Source of the DNA: Oscillatoriales cyanobacterium M59_W2019_021
GTDB taxonomy: Bacteria > Cyanobacteriota > Cyanobacteriia > Cyanobacteriales > Geitlerinemataceae
Direction: 5' to 3'
DNA length: 62,422 nt
NCBI GenBank assembly: GCA_015295945.1
Contig: DVED01000001.1
Span: 1 to 62,422, forward strand
Positions 36,870 through 46,499 of the stretch are shown here, one piece after another. A model generated the notes under the pieces. That model made no database searches, was not told where the DNA came from, and saw only the letters and a program-made list of their open reading frames with translations. How positions within the stretch are numbered: position 1 is the first letter of the stretch; each line of letters starts with the position of its first letter. Position numbers and translations under genes: made by a program.

Positions 36870-37733
36870 ATGGGTATCCGTACTTTCCGACCATACACGC
36901 CAAGCACGCGCCAATACAGCGTCTCCGACTTCGCCGAAATCACCCGCGACGAGCCGGAAAAATCCCTCACCTGTCACATTCACCGTCCCAAAGGGCGCAA
37001 CAACCGAGGCGTCATTACCTGCCGCCATCGCGGTGGCGGACACAAGCGCCTGTATCGCATCATCGATTTCCGTCGCGACAAGCGCAATATTGAAGCCAAA
37101 GTTGCCGAGATCGAGTACGATCCCAACCGCAACGCTCGTATCGCCCTGTTGCACTACCGCGATGGCGAAAAGCGCTACATTCTGCACCCGGCAGGATTGA
37201 GTGTCGGCACGGTGATTACCGCCGGACCCGACGCCCCGATCGAAGTCGGCAACGCCCTGCCCTTGAGCAACATTCCCTTGGGGACTAACGTTCACAACGT
37301 CGAACTCACCCCCGGGAAAGGCGGTCAAATCGTCCGGGCTGCGGGAACCAGCGCCCAAGTGGTTGCTAAAGAAGGCAGCTTCGTCACCCTGAAGCTCCCC
37401 TCCGGGGAAGTCCGCATGATTCGCCGGGACTGCTACGCCACCATCGGCAGCGTCGGCAATTCCGACGCCCGCAACGTCACCCTGGGGAAAGCCGGACGCA
37501 CCCGCTGGTTGGGTCGCCGTCCCCAAGTTCGAGGCAGCGTCATGAACCCCGTAGATCACCCTCACGGTGGGGGTGAAGGACGCGCACCCATCGGTCGCAG
37601 CGGTCCGATGACCCCGTGGGGCAAACCCGCCCTAGGCGCCAAAACCCGGAAGAAGAACAAACCCAGCAACCAATTCATCGTTCGTCGCCGTCGCAAATCC
37701 TCCAAACGCGGTCGCGGCGGTCGGGATTCTTAG
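36870..37733 (+). CDS. rplB: 50S ribosomal protein L2
   Basis: A 287-residue 23S rRNA-binding protein needed for subunit joining and peptidyl transfer. It has the OB/SH3 fold and the conserved C-terminal loop [19 protein letters not shown], with the histidine important for activity. The basic tail ([16 protein letters not shown]) matches cyanobacterial and plastid L2. The gap to rplW is 59 bases. Confidence 0.97.
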   Translation: MGIRTFRPYTPSTRQYSVSDFAEITRDEPEKSLTCHIHRPKGRNNRGVITCRHRGGGHKRLYRIIDFRRDKRNIEAKVAEIEYDPNRNARIALLHYRDGEKRYILHPAGLSVGTVITAGPDAPIEVGNALPLSNIPLGTNVHNVELTPGKGGQIVRAAGTSAQVVAKEGSFVTLKLPSGEVRMIRRDCYATIGSVGNSDARNVTLGKAGRTRWLGRRPQVRGSVMNPVDHPHGGGEGRAPIGRSGPMTPWGKPALGAKTRKKNKPSNQFIVRRRRKSSKRGRGGRDS

Positions 37734-37806
37734 ACTTCAACCTGCACTTCGGCGATCGAATTGTCGATCGCCTTCCCCTGTCCACCCTTTACCCTCCAGA
37801 ACCGCT

Positions 37807-38085
37807 ATGGGTCGTTCGCTAAAAAAAGGTCCTTTCGTTGCCGATAGTTTGCTAACTAAAATCGAGCGCTTGAACGCTCGCCAAGAGAAGCAAGTGATCA
37901 AAACCTGGTCGCGCTCTTCCACCATAGTCCCCCAAATGGTCGGTCACACCATCGCTGTTCACAACGGCAAAACCCACGTCCCCGTCTTTGTTTCCGAGCA
38001 AATGGTCGGACACAAACTGGGCGAATTCGCTCCCACCCGCACTTTCCGAGGGCACGCCAAGAGCGACAAACGCATGGGGCGATAG
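37807..38085 (+). CDS. rpsS: 30S ribosomal protein S19
   Basis: A 92-residue protein of the 30S head that contacts S13 and A-site t[23 protein letters not shown] at the start, [20 protein letters not shown], and the end [17 protein letters not shown] are diagnostic. It follows rplB by 73 bases and precedes a 159-base gap containing a short tandem repeat. Confidence 0.97.
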   Translation: MGRSLKKGPFVADSLLTKIERLNARQEKQVIKTWSRSSTIVPQMVGHTIAVHNGKTHVPVFVSEQMVGHKLGEFAPTRTFRGHAKSDKRMGR

Positions 38086-38091
38086 AAGAAG

Positions 38092-38117
38092 AATTCAGGA
38101 GTTCAGGAGTTCAGAAT
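38092..38117. repeat. Period-8 tandem repeat (TTCAGGAG)
   Basis: TTCAGGAGTTCAGGAGTTCAG between rpsS and rplV. The reverse complement of the same unit lies directly before pepP (17256-17275) and a degenerate copy is near 60231-60250. It is rare inside the ribosomal cluster. Confidence 0.55.
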
Positions 38118-38244
38118 CAAAGGGATAAATAAATCCTTTCTGCCCTCTACCTTTCTCGATAACTCTTTCCCCTTTGTTCCCCGTCGAAGCGCCATCTGAG
38201 ATTACCAGCGCTCTGACACCCGAGAAACCACAAGGAGAAGCCGA

Positions 38245-38607
38245 ATGGCTGTTGATACCACATCGCAAGCTCGCGCGATCGCCCGTTACATCCGCATGTC
38301 CCCCCATAAAGTGCGCCGAGTCCTAGACCAAATTCGGGGACGTTCCTACCGGGAAGCGCTCATCATCCTCGAGTTCATGCCCTATCGCGCCTGCGACCCC
38401 GTCCTGAAAGTCTTGCGGTCTGCTGTCGCCAACGCCGAAAACAACTTGGGACTCGATCCCGCCGAATTGGTGGTTTCCCAAGCTTTTGCCGACCAAGGTC
38501 CCTGCTTGAAACGCTACCGACCGCGCGCTCAAGGTCGGGCGTACCGCATTCGCAAACCCACTTGTCACATCACCGTGGCAGTCGCCCCCACTCTTGAGAA
38601 CGAATAA
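38245..38607 (+). CDS. rplV: 50S ribosomal protein L22
   Basis: A 120-residue protein lining the exit tunnel. Family pattern: [23 protein letters not shown], then the beta-hairpin [22 protein letters not shown] that reaches the tunnel constriction. AAGGAGAAG precedes the ATG. It is 16 bases before rpsC. Confidence 0.97.
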   Translation: MAVDTTSQARAIARYIRMSPHKVRRVLDQIRGRSYREALIILEFMPYRACDPVLKVLRSAVANAENNLGLDPAELVVSQAFADQGPCLKRYRPRAQGRAYRIRKPTCHITVAVAPTLENE

Positions 38608-38623
38608 ATAGAGGTATACACTC

Positions 38624-39361
38624 GTGGGACAGAAGATCCATCCCGTAGGTTTACGCTTGGGCATCACCCAAGAACACCGCTCTCGCTGGTTTGCCGATAG
38701 CAACCGCTACCCCGAATTATTGCAAGAAGACCGCAAAATTCGCCAGTACGTCGAAAAAAATCTGGCAAGCGCGGGCATTTCCGACGTTCGCATCGAACGC
38801 AAAGCCGACCAAATCGACCTGGAAGTGCAAACGGCAAGACCGGGGGTCGTTGTCGGTCGCGGCGGTTCCGGCATCGAGAACTTACGCACCAACTTGCAGC
38901 AACTCTTGGGCGGTACTAATCGTCAAATCCGCATCAACGTCGTGGAAGTGACCCGCGTCGATGCCGATGCCACCCTGATTGCCGAGTACATCGCCCAACA
39001 ACTCGAACGCCGGGTTTCCTTCCGTCGCGTCGTCCGCCAAGCCATCCAACGCGCCCAACGCGCGGGCGTCGAAGGCATTAAAGTCCAAGTTGCCGGACGC
39101 CTGAACGGGGCAGAAATCGCCCGGACGGAGTGGACTCGCGAGGGTCGAGTTCCCCTGCACACCCTACGCGCCGATATCGACTATTCCTATCGCACCGCGC
39201 GGACGATTTACGGCATCTTAGGCGTGAAAGTTTGGATTTTTAAAGGCGAAATTCTTCCCGGCATGGAGATCGAGAAAGCCCAACCGAGCGGCAAAGATCG
39301 ACCCAGCCGCCGCCAGCCGCGCCGCCGCCAGCAGTTTGAAGATCGATCGAACGAAGGTTGA
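38624..39361 (+). CDS. rpsC: 30S ribosomal protein S3
   Basis: A 245-residue protein at the mRNA entry site of the 30S subunit, with helicase-assisting function. [19 protein letters not shown] starts it, a KH domain follows ([17 protein letters not shown]), then the C-terminal domain [14 protein letters not shown] basic Arg/Gln-rich tail closes it, as in cyanobacteria. The start is GTG. A 146-base gap separates it from rplP. Confidence 0.97.
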   Translation: MGQKIHPVGLRLGITQEHRSRWFADSNRYPELLQEDRKIRQYVEKNLASAGISDVRIERKADQIDLEVQTARPGVVVGRGGSGIENLRTNLQQLLGGTNRQIRINVVEVTRVDADATLIAEYIAQQLERRVSFRRVVRQAIQRAQRAGVEGIKVQVAGRLNGAEIARTEWTREGRVPLHTLRADIDYSYRTARTIYGILGVKVWIFKGEILPGMEIEKAQPSGKDRPSRRQPRRRQQFEDRSNEG

Positions 39362-39507
39362 AATAGCAATTAGCTATCAGTCTTCAGCCGTCAGCTTTCT
39401 TGAAGCGTAGAGTTGGGGATTCAAACCCTCGCCTTTTTTAGCTGAACTCTGAAAGCTCATTAACGCCATCCCTTCCCGCTCGTCCATTCATTACCCATTC
39501 CCCAATC

Positions 39508-39921
39508 ATGTTAAGTCCCAAAAGAACTAAATTTCGCAAACAGCAGCGCGGGCGCATGAGAGGTCAAGCGACCCGAGGCAACACCGTCGATTTCGGCGAT
39601 TTCGCCCTGCAAGCGCTCGAGCCGACGTGGATTACCTCCCGCCAAATCGAAGCCGCCCGTCGTGCTATGACCCGCTACATCCGCCGGGGTGGGAAAATCT
39701 GGATTCGGATTTTTCCCGACAAACCGATTACCATGCGTCCGGCAGAAACCCGGATGGGTTCCGGGAAGGGCTCTCCCGAATACTGGGTTGCCGTAGTCAA
39801 ACCGGGGAGAATCATGTTTGAAATCGCGGGGGTTAGTGAAGAGATTGCTCGAGAAGCCATGCGGTTGGCGGCATCCAAATTACCCATCAAAACGAAGTTT
39901 ATCGTCCGCGAAGGAGAATAA
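39508..39921 (+). CDS. rplP: 50S ribosomal protein L16
   Basis: A 137-residue protein near the A-site of the 50S subunit. [17 protein letters not shown] and the [19 protein letters not shown] loop are signatures. Its leader (39362-39507) contains a short TTACCCATTCCC-type repeat just before the ATG and no obvious Shine-Dalgarno. rpmC follows after eight bases. Confidence 0.97.
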   Translation: MLSPKRTKFRKQQRGRMRGQATRGNTVDFGDFALQALEPTWITSRQIEAARRAMTRYIRRGGKIWIRIFPDKPITMRPAETRMGSGKGSPEYWVAVVKPGRIMFEIAGVSEEIAREAMRLAASKLPIKTKFIVREGE

Positions 39922-39929
39922 CGATCGCC

Positions 39930-40190
39930 ATGTCTTTCCCCAAAATTGATGAAGTGAGAAGCCTCAGAGACGAGGAAATCGCCGAGCAAATTCTCGCCAC
40001 CAAAAAAGAACTGTTCGAGTTGCGCCTACTGCAAGCCACCCGTCGGATGGAAAAGCCCCATCTGTTCAAGCACAAGCGCCACCGCTTGGGTCAACTCCTC
40101 ACCGTCGAGCGCGAGCGTCAAATCGCCGCCGCCCGCCAGCACTCCGAAGCGGCAGCATCCTCAACTCCCGCCACCGATGCCGAGGAATAA
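39930..40190 (+). CDS. rpmC: 50S ribosomal protein L29
   Basis: An 86-residue helical hairpin protein at the tunnel exit beside L23. [31 protein letters not shown] is the family core (given here as residues about 8-38). The C-terminal 20 residues ([14 protein letters not shown] end) are an extra tail beyond the usual 65-70 residues and are low-complexity. Confidence 0.94.
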   Translation: MSFPKIDEVRSLRDEEIAEQILATKKELFELRLLQATRRMEKPHLFKHKRHRLGQLLTVERERQIAAARQHSEAAASSTPATDAEE

Positions 40191-40226
40191 CGATCCCTTT
40201 CCCATTCTCCTTACCCCTTACCCGTT

Positions 40227-40478
40227 ATGGCAGTTAAAGAACGAGTTGGCGTAGTCGTCAGCGACAAAATGGATAAAACCGTAGTGGTGGCGATCGAAAA
40301 CCGCGCCCCCCACCCCAAATACGGCAAAATCATCGTGCGGACGAAGCGGTATAAAGCCCACGACGAAAACAACGAGTGCCGCGAGGGCGATCGCGTCCGC
40401 ATTCGCGAAACCCGCCCCTTGAGCCGCACCAAACGCTGGACGGTGGTGGAAACCCTAACTCAGGCAACCCAAGCCTAA
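40227..40478 (+). CDS. rpsQ: 30S ribosomal protein S17
   Basis: An 83-residue OB-fold protein and primary 16S rRNA binder. [37 protein letters not shown] and [18 protein letters not shown] are the conserved blocks. The leader contains a TTACCCCTTACCC repeat just before the ATG. Confidence 0.96.
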   Translation: MAVKERVGVVVSDKMDKTVVVAIENRAPHPKYGKIIVRTKRYKAHDENNECREGDRVRIRETRPLSRTKRWTVVETLTQATQA

Positions 40479-40518
40479 GATTACCAAGCTATTACGCGAT
40501 GCGAAGGGAGACACGATC

Positions 40519-40887
40519 GTGATTCAAAAAGAAACCTACTTAAACGTAGCCGACAATAGCGGGGCGCGACAATTGATGTGCATCCGCGTGTTGGGTGGCG
40601 GCAACCGCCGCTATGCCGGGGTTGGCGACGTAATTATCGCCGTCGTCAAAGATGCCATTCCCAACATGGGGGTGAAAAAATCCGACGTCGTTCGTGCCGT
40701 GGTGGTGCGAACTCGTAAGGGAATTCGCCGTTCCAGCGGTATGAGCATTCGCTTTGACGACAATGCGGCAGTGATTATCAACCAGGATGGCAATCCCAAG
40801 GGAACGCGGGTATTCGGTCCGGTGGCTCGCGAACTCCGCGACAAAAACTTTACCAAAATCGTTTCTCTCGCACCGGAGGTTCTCTAA
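40519..40887 (+). CDS. rplN: 50S ribosomal protein L14
   Basis: A 122-residue protein at the subunit interface (bridge B8). [20 protein letters not shown] and [20 protein letters not shown] are diagnostic. It starts at GTG with GAAGGGAG upstream. The last base of its stop codon is the first base of the rplX ATG, so translation is coupled. Confidence 0.97.
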   Translation: MIQKETYLNVADNSGARQLMCIRVLGGGNRRYAGVGDVIIAVVKDAIPNMGVKKSDVVRAVVVRTRKGIRRSSGMSIRFDDNAAVIINQDGNPKGTRVFGPVARELRDKNFTKIVSLAPEVL

Positions 40888-41237
40888 TGACCCAAACTGA
40901 CAAGATGCCCGCCCGCTACAAAATGCACGTCAAAAAAGGCGATACCGTGCAGGTGATTTCGGGCAAAGATAAGGGCAAAGTGGGCGAGGTTTTGCGTGCG
41001 ATTCCGGCAACTTCTCAAGTGGTCGTCAAAGGGGTCAACGTCAAAACCAAGCACGTCAAGCCCCAACAAGAAGGTGAATCCGGGCGGATTGCCAATATCG
41101 AGTACCCGATTCACAGTTCCAACGTCATGCATTACTCCGAAAAGCAAAAAGTCGCCAGTCGCATTTGCTACACCTTCACCGATGACGGACGCAAAGTGCG
41201 AAAGCTGAAGAAAACCGGAGAAATTCTCGATCAATAA
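40887..41237 (+). CDS. rplX: 50S ribosomal protein L24
   Basis: A 116-residue early assembly protein with a KOW motif ([21 protein letters not shown]) and the [18 protein letters not shown] block. It overlaps rplN by one base. In this and other cyanobacteria it is followed by rplE. Confidence 0.96.
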   Translation: MTQTDKMPARYKMHVKKGDTVQVISGKDKGKVGEVLRAIPATSQVVVKGVNVKTKHVKPQQEGESGRIANIEYPIHSSNVMHYSEKQKVASRICYTFTDDGRKVRKLKKTGEILDQ

Positions 41238-41251
41238 GTGCAGTTTGCGCC

Positions 41252-41797
41252 ATGCCAGAACCCCTGAAAACCCTATATCAAAACACTATCGTTCCCAAAC
41301 TAACGGAACAGTTCAAATACACCAACGTTCACCAAGTTCCCAAAGTGGTGAAAGTAACGGTGAACCGAGGTCTGGGAGAAGCCTCCCAAGACGCGAAAGC
41401 TCTGGAATCCTCGATCGCAGAATTGGCGACCATTGCCGGACAAAAGCCCGTCGTCACCCGCGCCAAAAAATCGATCGCCGGCTTTAAAATCCGCGAAGGA
41501 ATGCCCGTCGGCGTGATGGTGACATTGCGATCGGATCGGATGTATTCCTTCCTCGAGCGACTGATCAACCTGGCGCTGCCTCGGATTCGCGACTTTCGCG
41601 GCGTCAGCCCTAACAGCTTCGACGGTCGGGGCAACTACACCCTCGGTATTCGGGAACAGTTAATCTTTCCCGAAATCGAATACGACAGTATCGATCGCAT
41701 TCGCGGCATGGACATCACGATCGTCACTAGTGCCAACACTGACGAAGAGGGTCGCGCTCTGCTCAAAGAAATGGGAATGCCCTTCCGGACGAATTAA
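41252..41797 (+). CDS. rplE: 50S ribosomal protein L5
   Basis: A 181-residue 5S rRNA-binding protein in the central protuberance. [43 protein letters not shown], and [21 protein letters not shown] (described by start positions about 29, 60 and 129) are the family blocks. The gap to rplX is 14 bases. Confidence 0.97.
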   Translation: MPEPLKTLYQNTIVPKLTEQFKYTNVHQVPKVVKVTVNRGLGEASQDAKALESSIAELATIAGQKPVVTRAKKSIAGFKIREGMPVGVMVTLRSDRMYSFLERLINLALPRIRDFRGVSPNSFDGRGNYTLGIREQLIFPEIEYDSIDRIRGMDITIVTSANTDEEGRALLKEMGMPFRTN

Positions 41798-41819
41798 GGT
41801 AGGTGGACACAAAGACATC

Positions 41820-42218
41820 ATGGCAACCAACGATACCATTTCCGATATGCTGACTCGCATTCGCAATGCGACTTTAGCCCGACACCCCAAAACCCAAGTG
41901 CCTTCCACCCGCATGACCCACAGCATTGCCCAAGTTCTCAAAGACGAAGGCTTTATCGTCGATTTTGAAGCGGCTGGGGAAGGCATCGACCGACACTTGG
42001 TCATTGCCCTCAAATACAAAAACAACCGTCAGCCTGCCATCAAAAACCTGACGCGGATCAGCAAGCCCGGTTTGCGCGTGTACGCCAACCGCAAAGAACT
42101 GCCCAAAGTGTTGGGAGGGATCGGCATTGCCATCATTTCCACCTCCAAAGGCATCATGACCGACCGGGAAGCCCGCCGTCAAGGGGTCGGCGGGGAAGTG
42201 CTCTGTTCGGTTTACTAG
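41820..42218 (+). CDS. rpsH: 30S ribosomal protein S8
   Basis: A 132-residue 16S rRNA-binding assembly protein. [17 protein letters not shown], a central [19 protein letters not shown], and the end [19 protein letters not shown] are diagnostic. The ATG at 41820 gives family length; an in-frame ATG 90 bases upstream is inside rplE. rpsN is absent between rplE and rpsH, as in other cyanobacteria. Confidence 0.96.
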   Translation: MATNDTISDMLTRIRNATLARHPKTQVPSTRMTHSIAQVLKDEGFIVDFEAAGEGIDRHLVIALKYKNNRQPAIKNLTRISKPGLRVYANRKELPKVLGGIGIAIISTSKGIMTDREARRQGVGGEVLCSVY

Positions 42219-42278
42219 GCTGTCGCCCCCGATGGCGTCGCGCACTAACAGACAACCCAAAAAACCCACGAATGAATT

Positions 42279-42824
42279 ATGTCTCGAATTGGTAAGCGCC
42301 CGATCGCCGTTCCGGGCCAAGTTACCGTCACTCTCGAAGGTCAGCACATCTCGGTCAAAGGTCCCAAAGGCGAACTTTCCCGAGTGCTGCCCGATGGCGT
42401 CACCGTCGAACGAGAGGGCGACCAGATACTCGTCAAGCGCAAAGACGACTCCCGTACCGCCCGCGCTCGTCACGGACTCTGCCGCACCTTGGTTGCCAAT
42501 ATGGTCGAAGGCGTCTCCCAAGGTTTCGAGCGCCGCCTGCAAATTCAAGGCGTCGGCTACCGCGCTCAAGTCCAAGGTCGCAATCTGGTTCTCAACGTCG
42601 GTTACAGCAAGCCCGTAGAAATCCAAGCTCCCGACGGCATTCAAATCGCCGTTGAGAACAATACCAACGTGATCGTCTCGGGCTACGACAAAGAAATCGT
42701 CGGCAATACTGCCGCTCGCATCCGCGAAGTCCGCCCGCCGGAAGTATACAAAGGCAAGGGCATTCGCTACCTCGGAGAATTCGTCCGACGCAAAGCCGGT
42801 AAGACAGGGAAAGGGAAGAAATAA
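42279..42824 (+). CDS. rplF: 50S ribosomal protein L6
   Basis: A 181-residue two-domain protein near the sarcin-ricin loop. [19 protein letters not shown] opens it; the C-terminal [21 protein letters not shown] holds the rRNA-binding signature. rplR starts three bases after its stop. Confidence 0.97.
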   Translation: MSRIGKRPIAVPGQVTVTLEGQHISVKGPKGELSRVLPDGVTVEREGDQILVKRKDDSRTARARHGLCRTLVANMVEGVSQGFERRLQIQGVGYRAQVQGRNLVLNVGYSKPVEIQAPDGIQIAVENNTNVIVSGYDKEIVGNTAARIREVRPPEVYKGKGIRYLGEFVRRKAGKTGKGKK

Positions 42825-42827
42825 AAT

Positions 42828-43190
42828 ATGAAACTCACGCGCAAAGAATCTACCCAACGGCGGCATCGTCGCGTCCGGCGCAAAGTTTCCGGAACGGCAG
42901 AGCGCCCTCGGCTGGCCGTATTTCGCTCGAACCAGCACATCTACGCCCAAGCCATCGACGATACGGCTCACCATACGTTAGTGGCAGCATCCACCCAAGA
43001 CCCGGCACTCAAAGCCGACTTGTCCTCCGGTTCCACCTGCGAAGCCTCCGCTCAAGTGGGCAAACTCGTTGCCGAGCGCTTGTTACAGCAAGGCATTAAA
43101 AGCGTGGTGTTCGATCGCGGCGGCAACCTCTATCACGGTCGAATCAAAGCCTTAGCCGATGCCGCTCGCGAAGCGGGCTTAGAATTTTAA
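42828..43190 (+). CDS. rplR: 50S ribosomal protein L18
   Basis: A 120-residue 5S rRNA-binding protein. [19 protein letters not shown] is the basic N-terminus; [20 protein letters not shown] and [19 protein letters not shown] are the conserved core. It is tightly spaced with rplF and rpsE. Confidence 0.97.
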   Translation: MKLTRKESTQRRHRRVRRKVSGTAERPRLAVFRSNQHIYAQAIDDTAHHTLVAASTQDPALKADLSSGSTCEASAQVGKLVAERLLQQGIKSVVFDRGGNLYHGRIKALADAAREAGLEF

Positions 43191-43209
43191 TCTCGTTGCA
43201 GGAGCAATC

Positions 43210-43749
43210 ATGGCAGAACAAAAAGAACAGCGCCGGGGCAAAAAGAACAACCGCACCCGTGAAAAAGAATCCGAGTGGCAAGAACGGGTCGTACAAATCC
43301 GCCGCGTTACCAAGGTGGTCAAAGGCGGTAAAAAACTCAGCTTCAGAGCGATCGTCGTTGTCGGCAACGAGCGCGGTCAAGTGGGAGTGGGCGTGGGCAA
43401 AGCCAGCGATGTCATCGGCGCCGTTAAAAAAGGCGTAGTCGATGGCAAAAAACACCTGGTGAGTGTCCCCATTACCAAGTCCAATTCCATTCCTCACCGC
43501 GCTAACGGCGTGGCTGGGGGTGCAAAAGTGATGATGCGACCCGCCGCTCCGGGAACGGGGGTTATTGCCGGGGGTGCCGTGCGTACCGTTCTGGAATTAG
43601 CCGGGGTCAAAAACATTCTCGCCAAGCAATTGGGATCGAGCAATCCCCTCAACAATGCCCGCGCGGCGGTCGATGCCTTAGAAACCTTGCGCACCTTTGC
43701 CGACGTCGCCAAAGATCGAGATCTGACGATCGAGCAATTGTATGCTTGA
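43210..43749 (+). CDS. rpsE: 30S ribosomal protein S5
   Basis: A 179-residue protein of the 30S mRNA-entry and decoding region. The N-terminal 25 residues are a lysine/arginine-rich extension typical of cyanobacteria. [19 protein letters not shown] and [20 protein letters not shown] are the two conserved domains. Its stop is 42 bases before rplO; rpmD (L30) is absent between them, as usual in cyanobacteria. Confidence 0.96.
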   Translation: MAEQKEQRRGKKNNRTREKESEWQERVVQIRRVTKVVKGGKKLSFRAIVVVGNERGQVGVGVGKASDVIGAVKKGVVDGKKHLVSVPITKSNSIPHRANGVAGGAKVMMRPAAPGTGVIAGGAVRTVLELAGVKNILAKQLGSSNPLNNARAAVDALETLRTFADVAKDRDLTIEQLYA

Positions 43750-43791
43750 ACCCAGATCGACCCTCAGCGTAGAACATTCGAGCGTTAAATT

Positions 43792-44241
43792 ATGAGACTA
43801 TCAGATGCCACCCCCAAAAAAGGCTCCACCAAGCGTCGCCGCCGCCTGGGTCGGGGGATTTCAGCCGGACAAGGTGCCAGTTGCGGCAAAGGAATGCGCG
43901 GTCAAAATTCGCGATCGGGGTCTAGCACCCGTCCGGGATTTGAAGGCGGTCAACAACCCCTCTATCGCCGCATTCCCAAACTCAAGCACTTTACCGTAAT
44001 TAACCCCAAACATTACACTGTAATTAACGTGGGCAAACTCGCGTCGCTGCCCGCCGGCACCGAAGTCACTCTGGCTTCATTGCTGGAAGCGGGAATTCTC
44101 ACAGCCAACAAGGGAGCGCTCAAAATCCTGGGCGATGGGGACTTATCTGTCGCACTCGACGTCAAAGCGGCTGCATTTACCGCCAGCGCTCGCCAAAAAA
44201 TTGAGGCGGCAGGAGGAAGCTGCGAGATCGTAGCCGATTAA
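43792..44241 (+). CDS. rplO: 50S ribosomal protein L15
   Basis: A 149-residue late-assembly protein. The glycine/basic N-terminus ([33 protein letters not shown]) and [15 protein letters not shown] are diagnostic. It is followed by secY after 61 bases, the conserved end of the spc operon. Confidence 0.96.
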   Translation: MRLSDATPKKGSTKRRRRLGRGISAGQGASCGKGMRGQNSRSGSSTRPGFEGGQQPLYRRIPKLKHFTVINPKHYTVINVGKLASLPAGTEVTLASLLEAGILTANKGALKILGDGDLSVALDVKAAAFTASARQKIEAAGGSCEIVAD

Positions 44242-44302
44242 AGCGATGCGAAGAGATTGACCCGAAATCGATGGCAACGATCGCGAGAAGAGGAATGCCT
44301 TT

Positions 44303-45613
44303 ATGGTGGTAAGTCGAGATCAGACCCCCACTGCCCAAGAGACCTTCATGCAGATGGCTCAAGCGGCGGGATTGCGGGGGCGAATTTTAGTTACGATTGG
44401 CTTAATCGTTCTAGTCCGCTTGGGCGTTTGGCTGCCCGTTCCCGGTCTCGATCGGGCGCGGTTTGCTGCCGACTTCCAAAGTAGCCCGTTTTTCGGACTG
44501 TTGAACGCTTTTTCCGGTGGGGGCTTGGAAACCTTGGGGATTTTTGCCCTGGGAATTTTGCCCTACATTAATGCGTCGATCGCCATTCAGTTATTGACTG
44601 CAGCCATTCCGTCCTTGGAAGACCTGCAAAAGAACGAAGGCGAAGCCGGACGGCGGAAAATTTCCCAAATTACCCGCTATGTCGCCTTGGGCATTGCCGT
44701 CTTGCAAAGTACGGGGATTGCTATCTGGACGAGCGCCTATTCGGTCGATCCCAATCCCGGTGCTTTCTTCATTGCCAAAACCATGCTGGCATTGGTCGCG
44801 GGTTCGATGTTCGTCATGTGGGTTTCTGAACTGATTACCGAAAGGGGCATCGGCAATGGTGCGTCGTTGTTGATTTTCGTCAACATCGTTGCCGTCTTGC
44901 CCTACTCCTTGAAGAATGTTGCCGAACTCGCCCAGCAGGATCGCGGCATCGTCGGTGGCGTGATCCTGCTGAGTGCCGTCTTTTTGGTGACGATTGTCGG
45001 GATCGTCTTCGTCCAAGAAGGGGCGCGTCGCATTCCCATCGTTTCCGCTCGCCGACAAGTCGGGCGTCGGATGTATGGCGAACGGACGAGCTACTTGCCC
45101 CTACGGTTAAACCAAGGCGGGGTGATGCCGATTATTTTCGCATCGAGCTTCTTGATTTTGCCGGGATTTTTAGCCGAAGCTACCAACAATGCAGCCCTAA
45201 AGAAAGCCGCCAGCTATCTCGGTCCGGGTAGCCCTTGGCCCTTGCTGTACGTCAGCTTCTACCTACTGCTGATTTTGTTCTTCAGCTATTTCTACGCATC
45301 CCTCATTCTCAACCCCGACGACCTTTCCAAGAACCTGAAGAAGATGGGTTCGAGCATTCCGGGCATTCGTCCCGGTAAAGCCACCGCCCAGTACATCACC
45401 CAAGTGGTGAATCGACTGACGTTTTTGGGGGCTGTGTTCTTGGGAGCGGTGGCGACCATTCCGACTGCCCTTGAAAGTGCGGCTCCGGCTTCGCCCTTTC
45501 AAGGTTTAGGAGCTACTTCGCTGTTGATTTTGGTGGGGGTAGCCATCGATACGGCGAAGCAAATTCAAACCTACGTCATCTCTCAGAGATACGAAAAGAT
45601 GATCGATCGGTAA
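44303..45613 (+). CDS. secY: Preprotein translocase subunit SecY
   Basis: A 436-residue ten-helix channel of the Sec translocon for the plasma and thylakoid membranes. The plug and first helices (GRILVTIGLIVLVRLGVWLP), GIFALGILPYINASIAIQLL, GNGASLLIFVNIVA, and the cytoplasmic loop with GERTSYLPLRLNQGGVMPII are all present. It closes with a QIQTYVISQRYEKMI tail. It is the last gene of the long run starting at rplC; a hairpin begins seven bases after its stop. Confidence 0.97.
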   Translation: MVVSRDQTPTAQETFMQMAQAAGLRGRILVTIGLIVLVRLGVWLPVPGLDRARFAADFQSSPFFGLLNAFSGGGLETLGIFALGILPYINASIAIQLLTAAIPSLEDLQKNEGEAGRRKISQITRYVALGIAVLQSTGIAIWTSAYSVDPNPGAFFIAKTMLALVAGSMFVMWVSELITERGIGNGASLLIFVNIVAVLPYSLKNVAELAQQDRGIVGGVILLSAVFLVTIVGIVFVQEGARRIPIVSARRQVGRRMYGERTSYLPLRLNQGGVMPIIFASSFLILPGFLAEATNNAALKKAASYLGPGSPWPLLYVSFYLLLILFFSYFYASLILNPDDLSKNLKKMGSSIPGIRPGKATAQYITQVVNRLTFLGAVFLGAVATIPTALESAAPASPFQGLGATSLLILVGVAIDTAKQIQTYVISQRYEKMIDR

Positions 45614-45620
45614 ACCGAGG

Positions 45621-45659
45621 CAAAGGAGGTTTCATGGGTAGCAATGGAATCCTCCTTTG
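45621..45659 (+). promoter_or_regulatory. RNA hairpin covering a Shine-Dalgarno
   Basis: CAAAGGAGG (45621-45629) pairs perfectly with CCTCCTTTG (45651-45659). The inner bases can extend the stem imperfectly. There is no T-run, so it is not a simple terminator. It hides the AGGAGG of the small frame at 45634. Confidence 0.6.
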
Positions 45660-45696
45660 GACTGGGATTGTCTTGTCCCCCGAAGTCGTTCCCTAA
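45634..45696 (+). CDS. 20-codon small open reading frame after secY
   Basis: ATG at 45634 lies five bases after a perfect AAAGGAGG and reads MGSNGILLWTGIVLSPEVVP then TAA. The product is mostly hydrophobic. It resembles neither the start of adenylate kinase nor any small photosystem subunit I know. The consensus ribosome-binding site argues for translation; the hairpin argues for control. It could be a leader peptide, a tiny membrane protein, or chance. Confidence 0.35.
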   Translation: MGSNGILLWTGIVLSPEVVP

Positions 45697-45927
45697 CGAT
45701 CGCATCGATCGTCTTAACACTCGTTCCCCTTGAGGAAATTCGATGGATTATTCAGTTTTGCGCTCGAATCCACAAACGATCTCCTAACTACAACCCTAAC
45801 GGTTTTGTCAAGTCAAAATTTGATAAGATCTGTTAAAACGTTCGGAACGAGCGTTCCCACCTTTGTGAATCTCATTTACACCCGCAACCTAAAGTTGCAA
45901 ATCGATGTAGCGTTCAGGGAAACAAAA

Positions 45928-46152
45928 TTGGCTAAGCAAGACTTAATCGAAATGGAAGGCACGGTCACCGAATCGCTGCCTAATGCGATGTTTAGAGTCG
46001 ATCTCGATAACGGGTTTAACGTCCTCGCCCATATTTCGGGAAAAATACGGCGTAACTACATTAAAATCCTTCCCGGCGATCGCGTCAAGGTCGAACTGAC
46101 CCCCTACGATCTGACCAAAGGTCGGATTACCTACCGCCTCAAAAAGAAATAG
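45928..46152 (+). CDS. infA: Translation initiation factor IF-1
   Basis: A 74-residue OB-fold protein that occupies the ribosomal A site during initiation. The whole family sequence pattern is present, from [20 protein letters not shown] to [14 protein letters not shown]. The correct start is TTG at 45928, which gives the invariant length; in-frame ATG codons upstream would add unconserved residues. A terminator follows, separating it from rpmJ. Confidence 0.95.
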   Translation: MAKQDLIEMEGTVTESLPNAMFRVDLDNGFNVLAHISGKIRRNYIKILPGDRVKVELTPYDLTKGRITYRLKKK

Positions 46153-46167
46153 CCGAAGGCGCGAAGC

Positions 46168-46215
46168 GGCGAGACCCTCTCGAAAAAGCGTTTCGTTCCC
46201 CTCGCCTGGTTTTTT
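46168..46215 (+). terminator. Rho-independent terminator of infA
   Basis: GGCGAG (46168-46173) pairs with CTCGCC (46201-46206), enclosing a second small stem, and is followed by six T at 46210-46215. It sits just ahead of the rpmJ promoter. Confidence 0.6.
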
Positions 46216-46216
46216 C

Positions 46217-46245
46217 TTGCCACATTGCAACGAAATTAGTATAAT
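46217..46245 (+). promoter_or_regulatory. Sigma-70 promoter of rpmJ-rpsM-rpsK-rpoA
   Basis: TTGCCA (46217-46222), a 17-base spacer, and a perfect TATAAT (46240-46245). Predicted start is near 46252, giving a 23-base leader to rpmJ. It is the best-matching promoter in the window. Confidence 0.85.
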
Positions 46246-46274
46246 ATAAAGTTTGTAGTATTGCTCACACCCTC

Positions 46275-46388
46275 ATGAAAGTTCGAGCATCCGTCAAAAA
46301 AATTTGCGAAAAGTGCCGCGTTATCCGTCGCCGCGGCCGAGTCATGGTGATTTGTTCCAACCCCAAACACAAGCAGCGGCAAGGCTAG
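46275..46388 (+). CDS. rpmJ: 50S ribosomal protein L36
   Basis: A 37-residue zinc-ribbon ribosomal protein, [20 protein letters not shown] and then [17 protein letters not shown]. The Cys/Cys/Cys/His zinc site (Cys11, Cys14, Cys27, His32) is complete, so this is the zinc-dependent form. It is first in the unit driven by the promoter at 46217. Confidence 0.97.
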   Translation: MKVRASVKKICEKCRVIRRRGRVMVICSNPKHKQRQG

Positions 46389-46499
46389 CTCTCCAGACTT
46401 TGAATCCAGTCGGCGGAAATGACAGCAACAACTCCCTCTGTCAATTTTGCAGACTGAAATAGTAGACCAACAACGTAACTCGATCTAGGAAAAAGAAAC

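Larger units (their letters stand above)
45614..45927. other. Gap between secY and infA where adk is expected
   Basis: Most cyanobacteria have adk here. This gap of 314 bases has no adk similarity in any frame. It holds a 9-bp hairpin (45621-45659), a 20-codon frame starting inside it (45634-45696), a 14-codon frame with a weaker GAGGAAATTCG start signal (45743-45787), and an inverted repeat GGAACG/CGTTCC near 45845-45857. Confidence 0.65.

Noticed and set aside
45743-45787. 14-codon frame before infA with GAGGAAATTCG upstream
   Set aside because: Too short to support without conservation; noted only as part of the adk-replacement gap.
45800-45840. Promoter TTGTCA/TAAGAT upstream of infA
   Set aside because: The elements are only 13 bases apart, too close for a sigma-70 promoter.
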